64,000 nucleotides of DNA from Pseudochrobactrum kiredjianiae. GTDB taxonomy: Bacteria > Pseudomonadota > Alphaproteobacteria > Rhizobiales > Rhizobiaceae. Positions 26,027 through 33,759 of this stretch are shown in pieces. Position 1 is the first letter of the stretch, and each line of letters begins with the position of its first letter. The translations under genes were made by a program, and so were the position numbers. The stretch is taken from NCBI RefSeq assembly GCF_030362795.1, contig NZ_JAUCBM010000003.1:1-64000 (forward strand). Reading direction: 5' to 3'. The notes below the pieces were generated by a model. It saw only the letters and a program-made list of their open reading frames with translations, searched no databases and had not been told where the DNA came from.

Positions 26027-26848
26027 ATGGATAATACCAGATTGCTTCCTCTTCTTCAGCGCGGATTAGCAGCGCAAACGACCGGCGGGCCGCTCTATAA
26101 GCAGGTCGCCGTGGTTCTGACCAATTTGATAGAAGATGGCAGCCTTGCCGCTGGCAGTAGTTTGCCACCGGAGCGCGAGCTGGCGCAAGCGCTTGGGCTG
26201 GCGCGGGTCACCATCCGCTCTGCCTATCAGGCTCTGCTGGAAAATCGTTTGGTGGAGCGCCGACATGGCAGCGGCACCTATATTTGTGAACGCCCGAAAA
26301 AGATCAGCCAGCCGCTTTGGCAGCTCACCTCATTCTCGCAGGATATGATCGCCCGTGGTAAAGTGCCGGGCGTGCGTATTCTCTCCGGTGGTATCGGGCA
26401 TCCGTCTCCGGAAGAGGCGTTTCAGCTTGGCATCTCCATGCAGGATCTGGTGGTGCGCGTTGAACGCTTGCGCCTCGCGGATGATATGCCGATGGCGATT
26501 GAACGTGCCGTGGTCCCGCAGCGCTTGCTCGGAACTGCAACACCTACGCAGGATGGTGCAGGGCAGAAAACTGAGCTGGCGCAGGCGGTGCTCAGCGGTG
26601 CACTATCACTTTATGCAGCATTAGAAGATCAAGGCTATAAGCCGGTGCGCGCTTTGCAGCGCCTGACGGCTGTGGTGCTGGATCCGGTGAATGCGCGTTT
26701 GCTTGGCGTGGCCGATAAAGCGGCGGCGCTGCAAATGGAGCGCGTATCGCGCACGCAGACCGACCGGATTGTGGAATATACTCGCTCGCTTTATCGCGGC
26801 GATGCTTATGATTTTATTGCGGAACTTAAAACGGGGGAGGTCCGATGA
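26027..26848 (+). CDS. GntR-family regulator with UTRA domain (NagR/DasR-like)
   Basis: A 273-residue repressor-type regulator. The winged helix lies at about 22-88 (GPLYKQVAVVLTNLIEDGSL, LPPERELAQALGLARVTIRSAYQAL, VERRHGSGTYI) and the UTRA effector domain follows to the end (VVRVERLRLADDMPMAIERAVVP, MERVSRTQTDRIVEYTRSLYRGD). UTRA members such as NagR/DasR bind glucosamine-6-phosphate or its acetyl form, which fits its place as first gene of the amino-sugar operon. There is no Shine-Dalgarno before the ATG, so translation may start on a leaderless RNA. It overlaps the next gene by 4 bases. Confidence 0.9.
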   Translation: MDNTRLLPLLQRGLAAQTTGGPLYKQVAVVLTNLIEDGSLAAGSSLPPERELAQALGLARVTIRSAYQALLENRLVERRHGSGTYICERPKKISQPLWQLTSFSQDMIARGKVPGVRILSGGIGHPSPEEAFQLGISMQDLVVRVERLRLADDMPMAIERAVVPQRLLGTATPTQDGAGQKTELAQAVLSGALSLYAALEDQGYKPVRALQRLTAVVLDPVNARLLGVADKAAALQMERVSRTQTDRIVEYTRSLYRGDAYDFIAELKTGEVR

Positions 26849-27876
26849 CCGCATCACCAACACTCATGCTTCAGGAAACCGAACAGGCTGCGTCTGTTGT
26901 CGCTAAGATGCTGAAAGAGCAGAAGCCGGTATTTGAAGAAATTGCGGGGCTTTTTGCATCCCGCAAGCCTGCATTGATTTCGACCTGCGCGCGCGGCTCA
27001 TCAGATCATGCAGCGACATTTTTCAAATATCTTGCTGAAATTCAATTGGGCTTGCCGGTTGCTGCTTTGGGGCCATCAGTAGCATCGGTTTATGATGCGC
27101 CGTTGCAGCTTGGCTCTGCCGTGCATTTTACTGTTTCACAGTCCGGTGCCAGCCCTGATATTGTGGCGATGCAACGCGCGGCTAAAAAAGGCGGTGCAGT
27201 CACCGTTGCTGTGGTCAATGTCACCGATAGCCCGCTCGGCAATGAGGCCGATATTGTGCTGGGAATCGGTGCAGGGCCTGAAAAAAGTGTTGCTGCGACT
27301 AAATCCTTTATTGCGTCTGCTGCGGCTCTGGCTGGTGTGATTGCTGCCGTCAGCAAAAATAATGAGATGCAGAACGGCCTAGATCATCTGGCTGATGCGC
27401 TGGCTGCTGTGCAGGTTGATGCAGGCAATGCGCTGGAAAATACGCTGGCTGAAAAACAGTCGCTGTTTATCGGTGGTCGGGGACCTTCGATGGCGATTGC
27501 GCTTGAAGCTGCATTGAAGGCGAAGGAAACCTCAGCCATTCATGCGGAGGCTTTCTCACTGGCAGAGCTGATGCATGGGCCGATGCGTTTGGTGGAAAAA
27601 GGCTTCCCGATTGTGGCCTTTGTTTCTCAGGATCAGGCCTATCAGCACAATTTGCAGGCGCTGAAACATCTTGAAAGCATTGGCGGCAATATCCTGACAA
27701 TTTCGCCACTGGATTTGCCGTGGAGCCAGATTAAAACACCGGCGACCGGCTCGGCTCTGCTTGATCCGCTGGTGTCACTTGGCGCTTATTATCGTATTAT
27801 CGAGGCGGTTACCCGCCGCCGTGGTTTCAATCCTGATAAGCCGCTCAATCTGAATAAGGTAACGGAGACTGTCTGA
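26845..27876 (+). CDS. SIS-domain glucosamine-6-phosphate deaminase/isomerase (NagB-II type)
   Basis: A 343-residue protein with two SIS sugar-isomerase domains and no glutamine amidotransferase part, like the C-terminal half of GlmS. Key segments: STCARGSSDHAATFFKYLAE, FTVSQSGASPDI, AATKSFIAS, FIGGRGPSMAIALEAALKAKETSAIHAEAFSLAELMHGP. Proteins of this design next to nagA act as glucosamine-6-phosphate deaminases of the NagB-II type, giving fructose-6-phosphate and ammonia. It overlaps the GntR gene (ATGA) and nagA (TGATG), so translation is coupled. FrlB-like deglycase activity is a less likely alternative. Confidence 0.85.
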   Translation: MTASPTLMLQETEQAASVVAKMLKEQKPVFEEIAGLFASRKPALISTCARGSSDHAATFFKYLAEIQLGLPVAALGPSVASVYDAPLQLGSAVHFTVSQSGASPDIVAMQRAAKKGGAVTVAVVNVTDSPLGNEADIVLGIGAGPEKSVAATKSFIASAAALAGVIAAVSKNNEMQNGLDHLADALAAVQVDAGNALENTLAEKQSLFIGGRGPSMAIALEAALKAKETSAIHAEAFSLAELMHGPMRLVEKGFPIVAFVSQDQAYQHNLQALKHLESIGGNILTISPLDLPWSQIKTPATGSALLDPLVSLGAYYRIIEAVTRRRGFNPDKPLNLNKVTETV

Positions 27877-29048
27877 TGCATTTTCAGCTGCTGCGTGGTG
27901 CGCGTATTTTTGACGGCAATCGTTTTCACGAGCGAACTGCCCTTCTGATCGGGGAGGGCAGGATTGTCCGCCTCGTACAGGATGGTGATGCACTGCCGGA
28001 CAATGTGCAAATCATTGAACTGGAGGGCGGCATTCTCAGCCCCGGTTTCATTGATGCGCAGGTTAATGGCGGCGGCGGCGCAATGCTCAATGACGGACCG
28101 ACACCGGAAATCATGTTCACCATCGCGGCAGGGCATCGTCCCTACGGCACAACCAGCCTGCTGCCGACCCTGATCACCGATACCGGTGATGTGACGGCAC
28201 AGGCAATGGTTGCAGCGGTTGATGCGGTGATAGCAGATAAAGGCGTTGCCGGTCTGCATCTGGAAGGTCCGCATCTGGCACCAGCGAAAAAAGGTGCGCA
28301 TCTGGCTGAATTGATGCGGCCTGTGCAATCGGCTGATATTCAGGCGATGATTGCAGCAGCACAGAAAATCGGCTGCTTGCTGGTGACAATGGCTGCGGAG
28401 CAGGTGACGCCGGAGCAGGTGCGTGAACTGGCCGAAGGCGGCGTGATTGTCAGCATCGGCCATAGCGACAGCACTTATGAAATGGCAATGGCGCGTTTTG
28501 ATGCCGGTGCGCGTGGCGTGACGCATTTGTTCAATGCGATGAGCCAGTTCGGCCATCGTGCGCCTAATCTTGTGGGTGCGGCGCTGGATCATCCGTCTGT
28601 GTGGGGCGGGATTATTGCGGACGGCCATCATGTCGAGCCTGCGGCTCTGCGTGTGGCATTGCGGGCAAAACGCGGGCAAGGGCGCTTGTTCTTTGTCACT
28701 GATGCGATGTCGCTGGTCGGCTCAGGCCGCGATACATTCCAGCTCAATGGTCGTACAGTCTATCGTGTTGAGGGTGGCTATTGCCCGAAATTGGTGCTGG
28801 AAGACCGTGTGACATTGGCAGGTTCCGATCTCGATATGGCATCGGGTATCCGCTATGGTATGGCGATGCTGGATCTCTCCTGCGAGGAGGCTTTACGCAT
28901 GGCAACCTCCTATCCGGCCACGTTTTTGCGACTCAATGGTCGTGGTGTGCTGGCTCCGCAAAAACGTGCCGATCTGGTCTGGCTGGATGACCAGTGCCAT
29001 GTCCGCTCTACGTGGATTTCCGGTGAGCGACAGGATCAACAGGCATGA
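27876..29048 (+). CDS. nagA: N-acetylglucosamine-6-phosphate deacetylase NagA
   Basis: Amidohydrolase that removes acetate from N-acetylglucosamine-6-phosphate, supplying the deaminase encoded upstream. The 390-residue protein has PGFIDAQVNGGGGAML at the first metal-side motif (the usual HxH is reduced, as in NagA), LHLEGPHLAPAKKGAH, GHSDSTYEMA, THLFNAMSQFGHRAPN and the catalytic aspartate in FFVTDAMSLVG. The C-terminal ALRMATSYPATFLRLNGRGVLAPQKRADLVWL closes the barrel. It is third in a translationally coupled operon. Confidence 0.95.
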   Translation: MHFQLLRGARIFDGNRFHERTALLIGEGRIVRLVQDGDALPDNVQIIELEGGILSPGFIDAQVNGGGGAMLNDGPTPEIMFTIAAGHRPYGTTSLLPTLITDTGDVTAQAMVAAVDAVIADKGVAGLHLEGPHLAPAKKGAHLAELMRPVQSADIQAMIAAAQKIGCLLVTMAAEQVTPEQVRELAEGGVIVSIGHSDSTYEMAMARFDAGARGVTHLFNAMSQFGHRAPNLVGAALDHPSVWGGIIADGHHVEPAALRVALRAKRGQGRLFFVTDAMSLVGSGRDTFQLNGRTVYRVEGGYCPKLVLEDRVTLAGSDLDMASGIRYGMAMLDLSCEEALRMATSYPATFLRLNGRGVLAPQKRADLVWLDDQCHVRSTWISGERQDQQA

Positions 29049-29773
29049 GCATTATCGATGATTATTTCGACAAGCTGACAGCCCATCTCACGCAACTGCG
29101 TGACAGTCAGGCCGAGGCGATGAAGCAGGCTGTTGCCATGATTGGCGAAGCTGCGCGCAATGATAAGCGCGTCTTTGTTTTTGGCACCGGTCATTCGCAC
29201 ATGCTGGCGGAAGAAGTGCATTATCGTGCCGGTGGTCTGGCGATTACCGTGCCTGTTCTTTCAGCCTTTACAATGCTGCATGAGGGCGCATCTTCCAGCA
29301 CCAAATTCGAGCGCATCAGCGGCATGGTTCAGCCTTTGCTACAGCGCTATGATATTGGTGCGGGTGATATTCTGCTGATTGTTTCCAACTCCGGTGTGAA
29401 CGCTGCGCCGGTTGATGCTGCCCGATATGGGCGCGAAGTCGGTGCAAAAGTGATTGCACTGACATCGGTTTCCTATTCTGCCAGCGCGGCCAATGGCCGT
29501 GTGCGCTTGTCTGAACTTGCTGATCTGGTGCTGGATAATGAAATTCCGGCAGGTGATGCGATAATGCAATTGCCGAACAGCGAGATGAAGGCCGGAGCTG
29601 TCTCGACTGCCGTTTGTGCAACCCTTCTCCATGCGATCTTTACTGCTGTTGCTGCCGAACTGGCGACAGAAGGCAGTGATGTGCCGGTCTATCGCAGTGC
29701 CAATATGCCAGGGGCAACAGAAATCAATGATCGGCTGATCGAAAAATACAAAGCGCGCAACCCGCATCTTTGA
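29045..29773 (+). CDS. SIS-domain protein, UPF0309 family
   Basis: A 242-residue single-SIS protein: VFVFGTGHSHMLAEEVHYRAGGLA, EGASSSTKFERISGM, GDILLIVSNSGVNAAPVDAARYGREVGAKVIALTSVSYS (read in parts). The SNSG stretch is the phosphosugar site. UPF0309 proteins are distant relatives of MurQ etherases and phosphoheptose isomerases, but no reaction is proven. As last gene of the operon, with ATGA overlap to nagA, it most likely works on an amino-sugar phosphate. No transporter or kinase gene is in the operon, so substrate entry must be encoded elsewhere. Confidence 0.85.
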   Translation: MSIIDDYFDKLTAHLTQLRDSQAEAMKQAVAMIGEAARNDKRVFVFGTGHSHMLAEEVHYRAGGLAITVPVLSAFTMLHEGASSSTKFERISGMVQPLLQRYDIGAGDILLIVSNSGVNAAPVDAARYGREVGAKVIALTSVSYSASAANGRVRLSELADLVLDNEIPAGDAIMQLPNSEMKAGAVSTAVCATLLHAIFTAVAAELATEGSDVPVYRSANMPGATEINDRLIEKYKARNPHL

Positions 29774-29784
29774 TGCAAGCAGCG

Positions 29785-29829
29785 ACCTATAATCTCAGAA
29801 AACAACGTCTATAGCCTGAGATTATAGGT
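29785..29829. repeat. 14-bp perfect inverted repeat after the amino-sugar operon
   Basis: ACCTATAATCTCAG (29785-29798) pairs perfectly with CTGAGATTATAGGT (29816-29829) across a 17-base spacer. It may be a terminator for the operon although no good T run follows, or a regulator site. Confidence 0.6.
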
Positions 29830-29878
29830 TATGTATATTTGTCTGCAAATGGCAGAATTCCGTCAAACAAAAGCGTAA

Positions 29879-29944
29879 TCGGGACTGTAAAGCGCTGAAA
29901 TTCTGTGTAAGAGCTTCATATGGAACCGGATTTTCGGGACTGTA
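29879..29944 (+). promoter_or_regulatory. Direct repeat TCGGGACTGTA upstream of purU
   Basis: The 11-mer TCGGGACTGTA occurs at 29879-29889 and 29934-29944, 55 bp apart (about five helix turns), within the 205-base leader of purU. It could be a pair of regulator sites or two similar RNA hairpin parts. No known riboswitch could be recognised. Confidence 0.35.
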
Positions 29945-29978
29945 TTCATTTGAACGCTGAAGCTTAAGGGATATCCCC

Positions 29979-30863
29979 ATGCAGAATTATGTGTTGACCG
30001 TCAGTTGCCAGTCACGCCTCGGTATAGTTGCCGCTATTTCCGGATATCTTGCTGGCATGGGGTGTAACATTGTTGACAGCGCCCAGTTCGATGATCTCGG
30101 TGCCGACAAATTCTTTATGCGCGTCAGCTTTATCACGGAGCAGGGCAAAAGCTTCGAAGAGATCGCCGGTGGTTTTCAGGAGACTGCTGATAAATTCGGC
30201 ATGGTCTATGATTTTCACGACACCCGCAAACCGGTGAAAACCCTGCTGATGGTTTCGCGCTTTGGTCATTGCCTGAATGATCTGCTCTATCGTTGGAAAA
30301 TCGGCGGTCTGCCGATTGATATTGTCGGTGTTGTTTCCAATCATTTTGATTATCAGAAGGTCGTTGTGAACCACGATATTCCTTTCCATCACATTGCGGT
30401 GACGAAGGAAAATAAGGCTGAAGCCGAAGCCAAGATGATGAATATCGTCAATGAAACCGGCACCGAGCTTGTGGTTCTGGCACGCTATATGCAGGTGCTG
30501 TCTGATGAGTTGAGCAAGAAAATGTCCGGCAAGATCATCAATATTCACCACTCTTTTCTGCCATCATTCAAAGGCGCGAATCCTTATAAGCAGGCCTATG
30601 AGCGCGGCGTGAAGCTGATTGGTGCCACAGCGCATTATGTGACCGCCGATCTCGATGAAGGCCCGATCATCGAGCAAGACGTTGCCCGTATTACCCATGC
30701 GCAGTCGGCTGCCGATTATGTTTCCATCGGGCGTGATGTTGAAGCGCAGGTTTTGGCACGCGCCATTCACGCGCATATCCATCACCGCGTGTTCCTCAAT
30801 GGTAATCGGACAGTCGTATTTCCGGCGAGCCCGGGGTCGTACGCTTCTGAACGTATGGGCTAA
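29979..30863 (+). CDS. purU: Formyltetrahydrofolate deformylase PurU
   Basis: Hydrolyses 10-formyl-tetrahydrofolate to formate and tetrahydrofolate, balancing one-carbon pools. An ACT domain at about 1-80 (LTVSCQSRLGIVAAISGYLAGMGCNIVDSAQFDD, read in parts) is followed by a formyltransferase-fold domain with VSNHFDYQ, VLARYMQVLS, INIHHSFLPSFKGANPY and THYVTADLDEGPIIEQD-type residues (catalytic Asn-His-Asp set). At 294 residues the length is normal. GGGATA precedes the ATG. A large palindromic repeat follows the stop at once. Confidence 0.95.
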   Translation: MQNYVLTVSCQSRLGIVAAISGYLAGMGCNIVDSAQFDDLGADKFFMRVSFITEQGKSFEEIAGGFQETADKFGMVYDFHDTRKPVKTLLMVSRFGHCLNDLLYRWKIGGLPIDIVGVVSNHFDYQKVVVNHDIPFHHIAVTKENKAEAEAKMMNIVNETGTELVVLARYMQVLSDELSKKMSGKIINIHHSFLPSFKGANPYKQAYERGVKLIGATAHYVTADLDEGPIIEQDVARITHAQSAADYVSIGRDVEAQVLARAIHAHIHHRVFLNGNRTVVFPASPGSYASERMG

Positions 30864-30890
30864 CCGACCGTCGATATTTACGCACTTACG

Positions 30891-30976
30891 GTCTGCAAAT
30901 GGGGACTGCCTGCGCTTCCGGTACTCATGTACCTTAAAGTACATTCCGCTCCGGTTCTCGGCAGCCCCCATTTTCG
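30891..30976. repeat. Palindromic intergenic repeat, family A, short-loop copy
   Basis: An 86-base imperfect hairpin. The outer arms (AAATGGGGACTGCC and GGCAGCCCCCATTT) pair with one mismatch, and the inner part pairs through CGCTTCCGGTACTCATGTAC-like and GTACATTCCGCTCCGG sequences around a six-base loop, CTTAAA. A second copy lies at 56942-57114 with the same layout. The copy lies just after purU. Confidence 0.85.
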
Positions 30977-31043
30977 CCTCGTCATTGCGAAAATCTCAAT
31001 CGTTCGGTACGTCATGCCATGTGCAAAAAAATGACTTAGCCTT

Positions 31044-31074
31044 CAAGTTGATTCAATTTACCTGTGAAATGCTC
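31044..31074. repeat. Fragment of dispersed repeat family B
   Basis: CAAGTTGATTCAATTTAC followed by CTGTGAAATGCTC matches the right end of the intact repeat at 50953-51062 (CAAGTTGATCCAACTTGACTGTGAAATGCTC, split here for reading). Only this end is present. Confidence 0.65.
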
Positions 31075-31132
31075 CGATAATTTCCTCAGCGTTAGCATGC
31101 GTGCTTACACATGTTGAATAAGGAGTTTGCTT

Positions 31133-31534
31133 ATGAAAAAATATTACGCAGCCTGTAGTTGCGGAAAGCTGAAAATCATTTGTGAGGGGGAACCGCTGCG
31201 GGTGTCGATGTGTCACTGTCTTGAATGTCAGCGTCGAACCGGAGCCGTTTTTGGTAATCAGGCGTGGTTCAAACAACAGCAAGTGACAATTTTGGGTCAA
31301 TCAACACAATTCACCCGACAGTCTGATGCCGGTCGTTCAGTATCATTTCAGTTTTGCCCATCATGTGGGTCAACCGTTTATTGGGAGGCAGAAGCACTCC
31401 CAGATCATGTTGCTGTTGCCGTTGGAGCCTTTGCTGATCCTGCTTTTGCAGCACCTTCAATTTCAGCTTGGGAGGCGAGGCAGCATCACTGGCTAAAGTC
31501 ACTTCATACTATGGTGATTCAGCATATAGATTGA
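31133..31534 (+). CDS. GFA-family protein (glutathione-dependent formaldehyde-activating-like, zinc-binding)
   Basis: A 133-residue protein of the GFA/CENP-V superfamily. It has the conserved cysteine pattern for two zinc sites: CSCGKLKI near the start, MCHCLECQRRTGAVFG in the middle and FCPSCGSTVYWE in the second half. The founding member was reported to speed up S-hydroxymethylglutathione formation, but most homologues are uncharacterised, so a thiol or small-molecule role is only inferred. AGGAG lies 7 bases before the ATG at 31133. It is probably a single-gene unit. Confidence 0.88.
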   Translation: MKKYYAACSCGKLKIICEGEPLRVSMCHCLECQRRTGAVFGNQAWFKQQQVTILGQSTQFTRQSDAGRSVSFQFCPSCGSTVYWEAEALPDHVAVAVGAFADPAFAAPSISAWEARQHHWLKSLHTMVIQHID

Positions 31535-31593
31535 GACATGGCGAAGCGCGTATTGCGTTTAATTGCATTCATGGCGCACGCTTTAGTTTCTTT

Positions 31594-31914
31594 TTATTTG
31601 GTCAAAGATGATTGGCATTTTTCTTCAACATCATTGCGAAAATCAGACATATTCCTGACCCATGCATTATCACCATCAACCAGAGGTCTTGCATAAGCCT
31701 CTCTGATGATGGTTTGAAAAACTTCCCTGACCGCCGGATCAAATTTGACCTTGAGAAGATCCGTCAGAGGTTTTCCCTCTAAGCGTGCCGCCATAGAGCG
31801 CCCCGCAAGTTCACCGAGCTTTGTGCAAAACGTAGTATTGTTCTCGCTTGCATGAACAATCGGGCTATGCACCATATAAATGATAGCTATTAGCACTGCT
31901 AAAGTTAAACGCAT
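31594..31914 (-). CDS. Small secreted protein of unknown function
   Basis: A 106-residue protein that I do not recognise. It has a clear signal peptide (residues 1-22, LTLAVLIAIIYMVHSPIVHA) and a mature helical part with two cysteines (Cys30 and Cys100), which could form a disulfide bridging both ends. The gene looks real because GGAGG lies 5 bases before the ATG. It lies between the GFA gene and the terminator of amaB with no operon partner. Confidence 0.7.
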   Translation of the reverse strand: MRLTLAVLIAIIYMVHSPIVHASENNTTFCTKLGELAGRSMAARLEGKPLTDLLKVKFDPAVREVFQTIIREAYARPLVDGDNAWVRNMSDFRNDVEEKCQSSLTK

Positions 31915-31995
31915 GCGAGCCTCCGTGGTGGAGAGTTCTGATGAGATATGCGTGAATACTGTATGTAATAGAGACCCCTTGTGTGATTTTAGTCA

Positions 31996-32027
31996 ATAAA
32001 AAAGCCCCGCTATGCGGGGCTTTTCTT
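31996..32027 (-). terminator. Intrinsic terminator of amaB
   Basis: Stem GCCCCGC / GCGGGGC with a short loop; on the minus strand it is followed by a T run, placed about 20 bases after the amaB stop. Confidence 0.9.
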
Positions 32028-32045
32028 TGTCATCAAGAATGATGA

Positions 32046-33581
32046 TTAGTCGATATCGAAGGATACGCCCTGTGCGAGCGGCAGTGCCTTGGAGTAGTTT
32101 ACGGTGTTGGTTGCACGGCGCATGTAAGCTTTCCATGCATCCGAACCGGATTCACGACCGCCACCGGTTTCCTTTTCACCGCCGAATGCGCCGCCGATTT
32201 CAGCACCGGATGTACCGATATTGACGTTGGCGATACCGCAATCCGAACCGGATGCGGAAAGGAAACGCTCAGCTTCCTGCAGGTTCAGTGTGAAGATCGA
32301 GGACGACAGACCGGCACCAACTGCGTTGTGCAGTTCGAGTACATTGTCGAAGTCGCTGTATTTCATCACATAGAGGATCGGTGCGAAGGTTTCTTCGAGA
32401 ACCGGACCTGCCTGTTCTGGCATTTCAACGATTGCTGGCTGTACGTAGTAACCTGTGTCCGGACCAACGGATACGCGGTCACCACCAACAACTTTACCGC
32501 CGTGTGCTTTGGCATCGCTAAGCGCTTTCTGCATACCATCGAAAGAAGCTTTGTCGATCAGCGGGCCGATCAGTGCAGGGGTTTCCAGCGGGTTGCCAAT
32601 GGAAACAGTCTGATAGGCTTTGGTCAGGCGTGGTACGAGTGTGTCGTAAACGCTTTCATGCACGAACAGGCGACGCATGGTTGTGCAACGCTGACCAGCA
32701 GTGCCCATGGCACCAAAAGCAATCGCGCGCAGAGCCATGTCGAGATCGGCTGACGGGCAGACGATACCGGCATTGTTGCCGCCGAGTTCGAGAATGGCGC
32801 GTGCAAAACGCTTGGCCAGACGCGGGCCTACATCGCGACCCATGCGGGTTGAGCCGGTTGCGGAAACCAGCGGAACCTTCGGATGGTCAACCAGAACTTC
32901 ACCGATTGCACGGTCGCCGATGATAACTGCGGACAGACCTTTAGGTGCATCTGCACCAAAACGGGCAACGGCACGGTTGAAGATCGCTTCACAAGCAAGC
33001 GCTGTGAGCGGGGTCTTTTCGGATGGCTTCCAGACAACCGCATCACCGGCAACCAGTGCCAATGTTGCGTTCCATGCCCAAACAGCAACCGGGAAGTTGA
33101 AGGCAGAGATAACGCCGACAACGCCAAGCGGATGCCATGTTTCCATCATGCGGTGACCCGGACGTTCAGTCGCAATGGTCAAACCATAAAGCTGACGGGA
33201 CAGACCAACTGCGAAATCGCAGATGTCGATCATTTCCTGAACTTCGCCGAGACCCTCAGAAATGATCTTACCAGCTTCGATCGAAACGAGACGGCCGAGA
33301 TCAGTTTTGGTTGCGCGCAGTTCTTCACCGAGCAGGCGGATCAGTTCACCGCGGCGAGGTGCCGGAACATCGCGCCATGTGCGGAATGCGCTATCTGCTT
33401 CTTCGATCATGCGGGCAGTGTCTGCAGCCGAATGAGTCTTGAGGGCGCCGATCTGTTCGCCGGTAACCGGGCTGAACGAGGCAAGATCACCGCCTGTATA
33501 GGCAGCGCTGTCAACGCCAAGCTTGGCGAGAATGTCAGCAGCTTCTTGTTTGACGTTCACTTTTTTATTTTCGGTGCTCAT
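32046..33581 (-). CDS. amaB: Piperideine-6-carboxylate / 2-aminoadipate-6-semialdehyde dehydrogenase AmaB (ALDH7)
   Basis: NAD-dependent dehydrogenase that turns the semialdehyde form of piperideine-6-carboxylate into 2-aminoadipate in lysine breakdown. The 511-residue chain is of the ALDH7 (antiquitin) type: VVGVISAFNFPVAVWAWNA, VWKPSEKTPLTA, the catalytic glutamate in LELGGNNAG and the nucleophile in GTAGQRCTTMRRLF. The SGAEIGGAFGGEKETGGGRESGSDAWKAYMRR end is typical of ALDH7. The start at 33581 (MSTENKK) has GGGA at a suitable distance; an ATG at 33590 is too near it. hglS lies upstream on the same strand. Confidence 0.92.
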   Translation of the reverse strand: MSTENKKVNVKQEAADILAKLGVDSAAYTGGDLASFSPVTGEQIGALKTHSAADTARMIEEADSAFRTWRDVPAPRRGELIRLLGEELRATKTDLGRLVSIEAGKIISEGLGEVQEMIDICDFAVGLSRQLYGLTIATERPGHRMMETWHPLGVVGVISAFNFPVAVWAWNATLALVAGDAVVWKPSEKTPLTALACEAIFNRAVARFGADAPKGLSAVIIGDRAIGEVLVDHPKVPLVSATGSTRMGRDVGPRLAKRFARAILELGGNNAGIVCPSADLDMALRAIAFGAMGTAGQRCTTMRRLFVHESVYDTLVPRLTKAYQTVSIGNPLETPALIGPLIDKASFDGMQKALSDAKAHGGKVVGGDRVSVGPDTGYYVQPAIVEMPEQAGPVLEETFAPILYVMKYSDFDNVLELHNAVGAGLSSSIFTLNLQEAERFLSASGSDCGIANVNIGTSGAEIGGAFGGEKETGGGRESGSDAWKAYMRRATNTVNYSKALPLAQGVSFDID

Positions 33582-33710
33582 AAATCGCATTCCCTATCGT
33601 TTATCGTTCAGAATATCAGGCGTTTGTTCGGGTAAGGGAACAAACTCAATACTCTATCTGATGCAATGGAGCAGTTCCTGTCTCTAAGACTGCGCCGGTA
33701 TAAACAACTG

Positions 33711-33743
33711 AACGGCAATCTGCTTTGAGGGCAGATTGCCGTT
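33711..33743 (-). terminator. 13-bp perfect hairpin between hglS and amaB
   Basis: AACGGCAATCTGC (33711-33723) pairs perfectly with GCAGATTGCCGTT (33731-33743). It lies 17 bases after the hglS stop. T-rich sequence follows only weakly on the minus strand, so it may attenuate rather than stop transcription into amaB. Confidence 0.55.
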
Positions 33744-33759
33744 TTCACATGTTATGTAG

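Noticed and set aside
29830-29978. Riboswitch in the purU leader
   Set aside because: No match to THF, glycine, SAM or other known riboswitch cores could be made by eye; only the direct repeat is reported.
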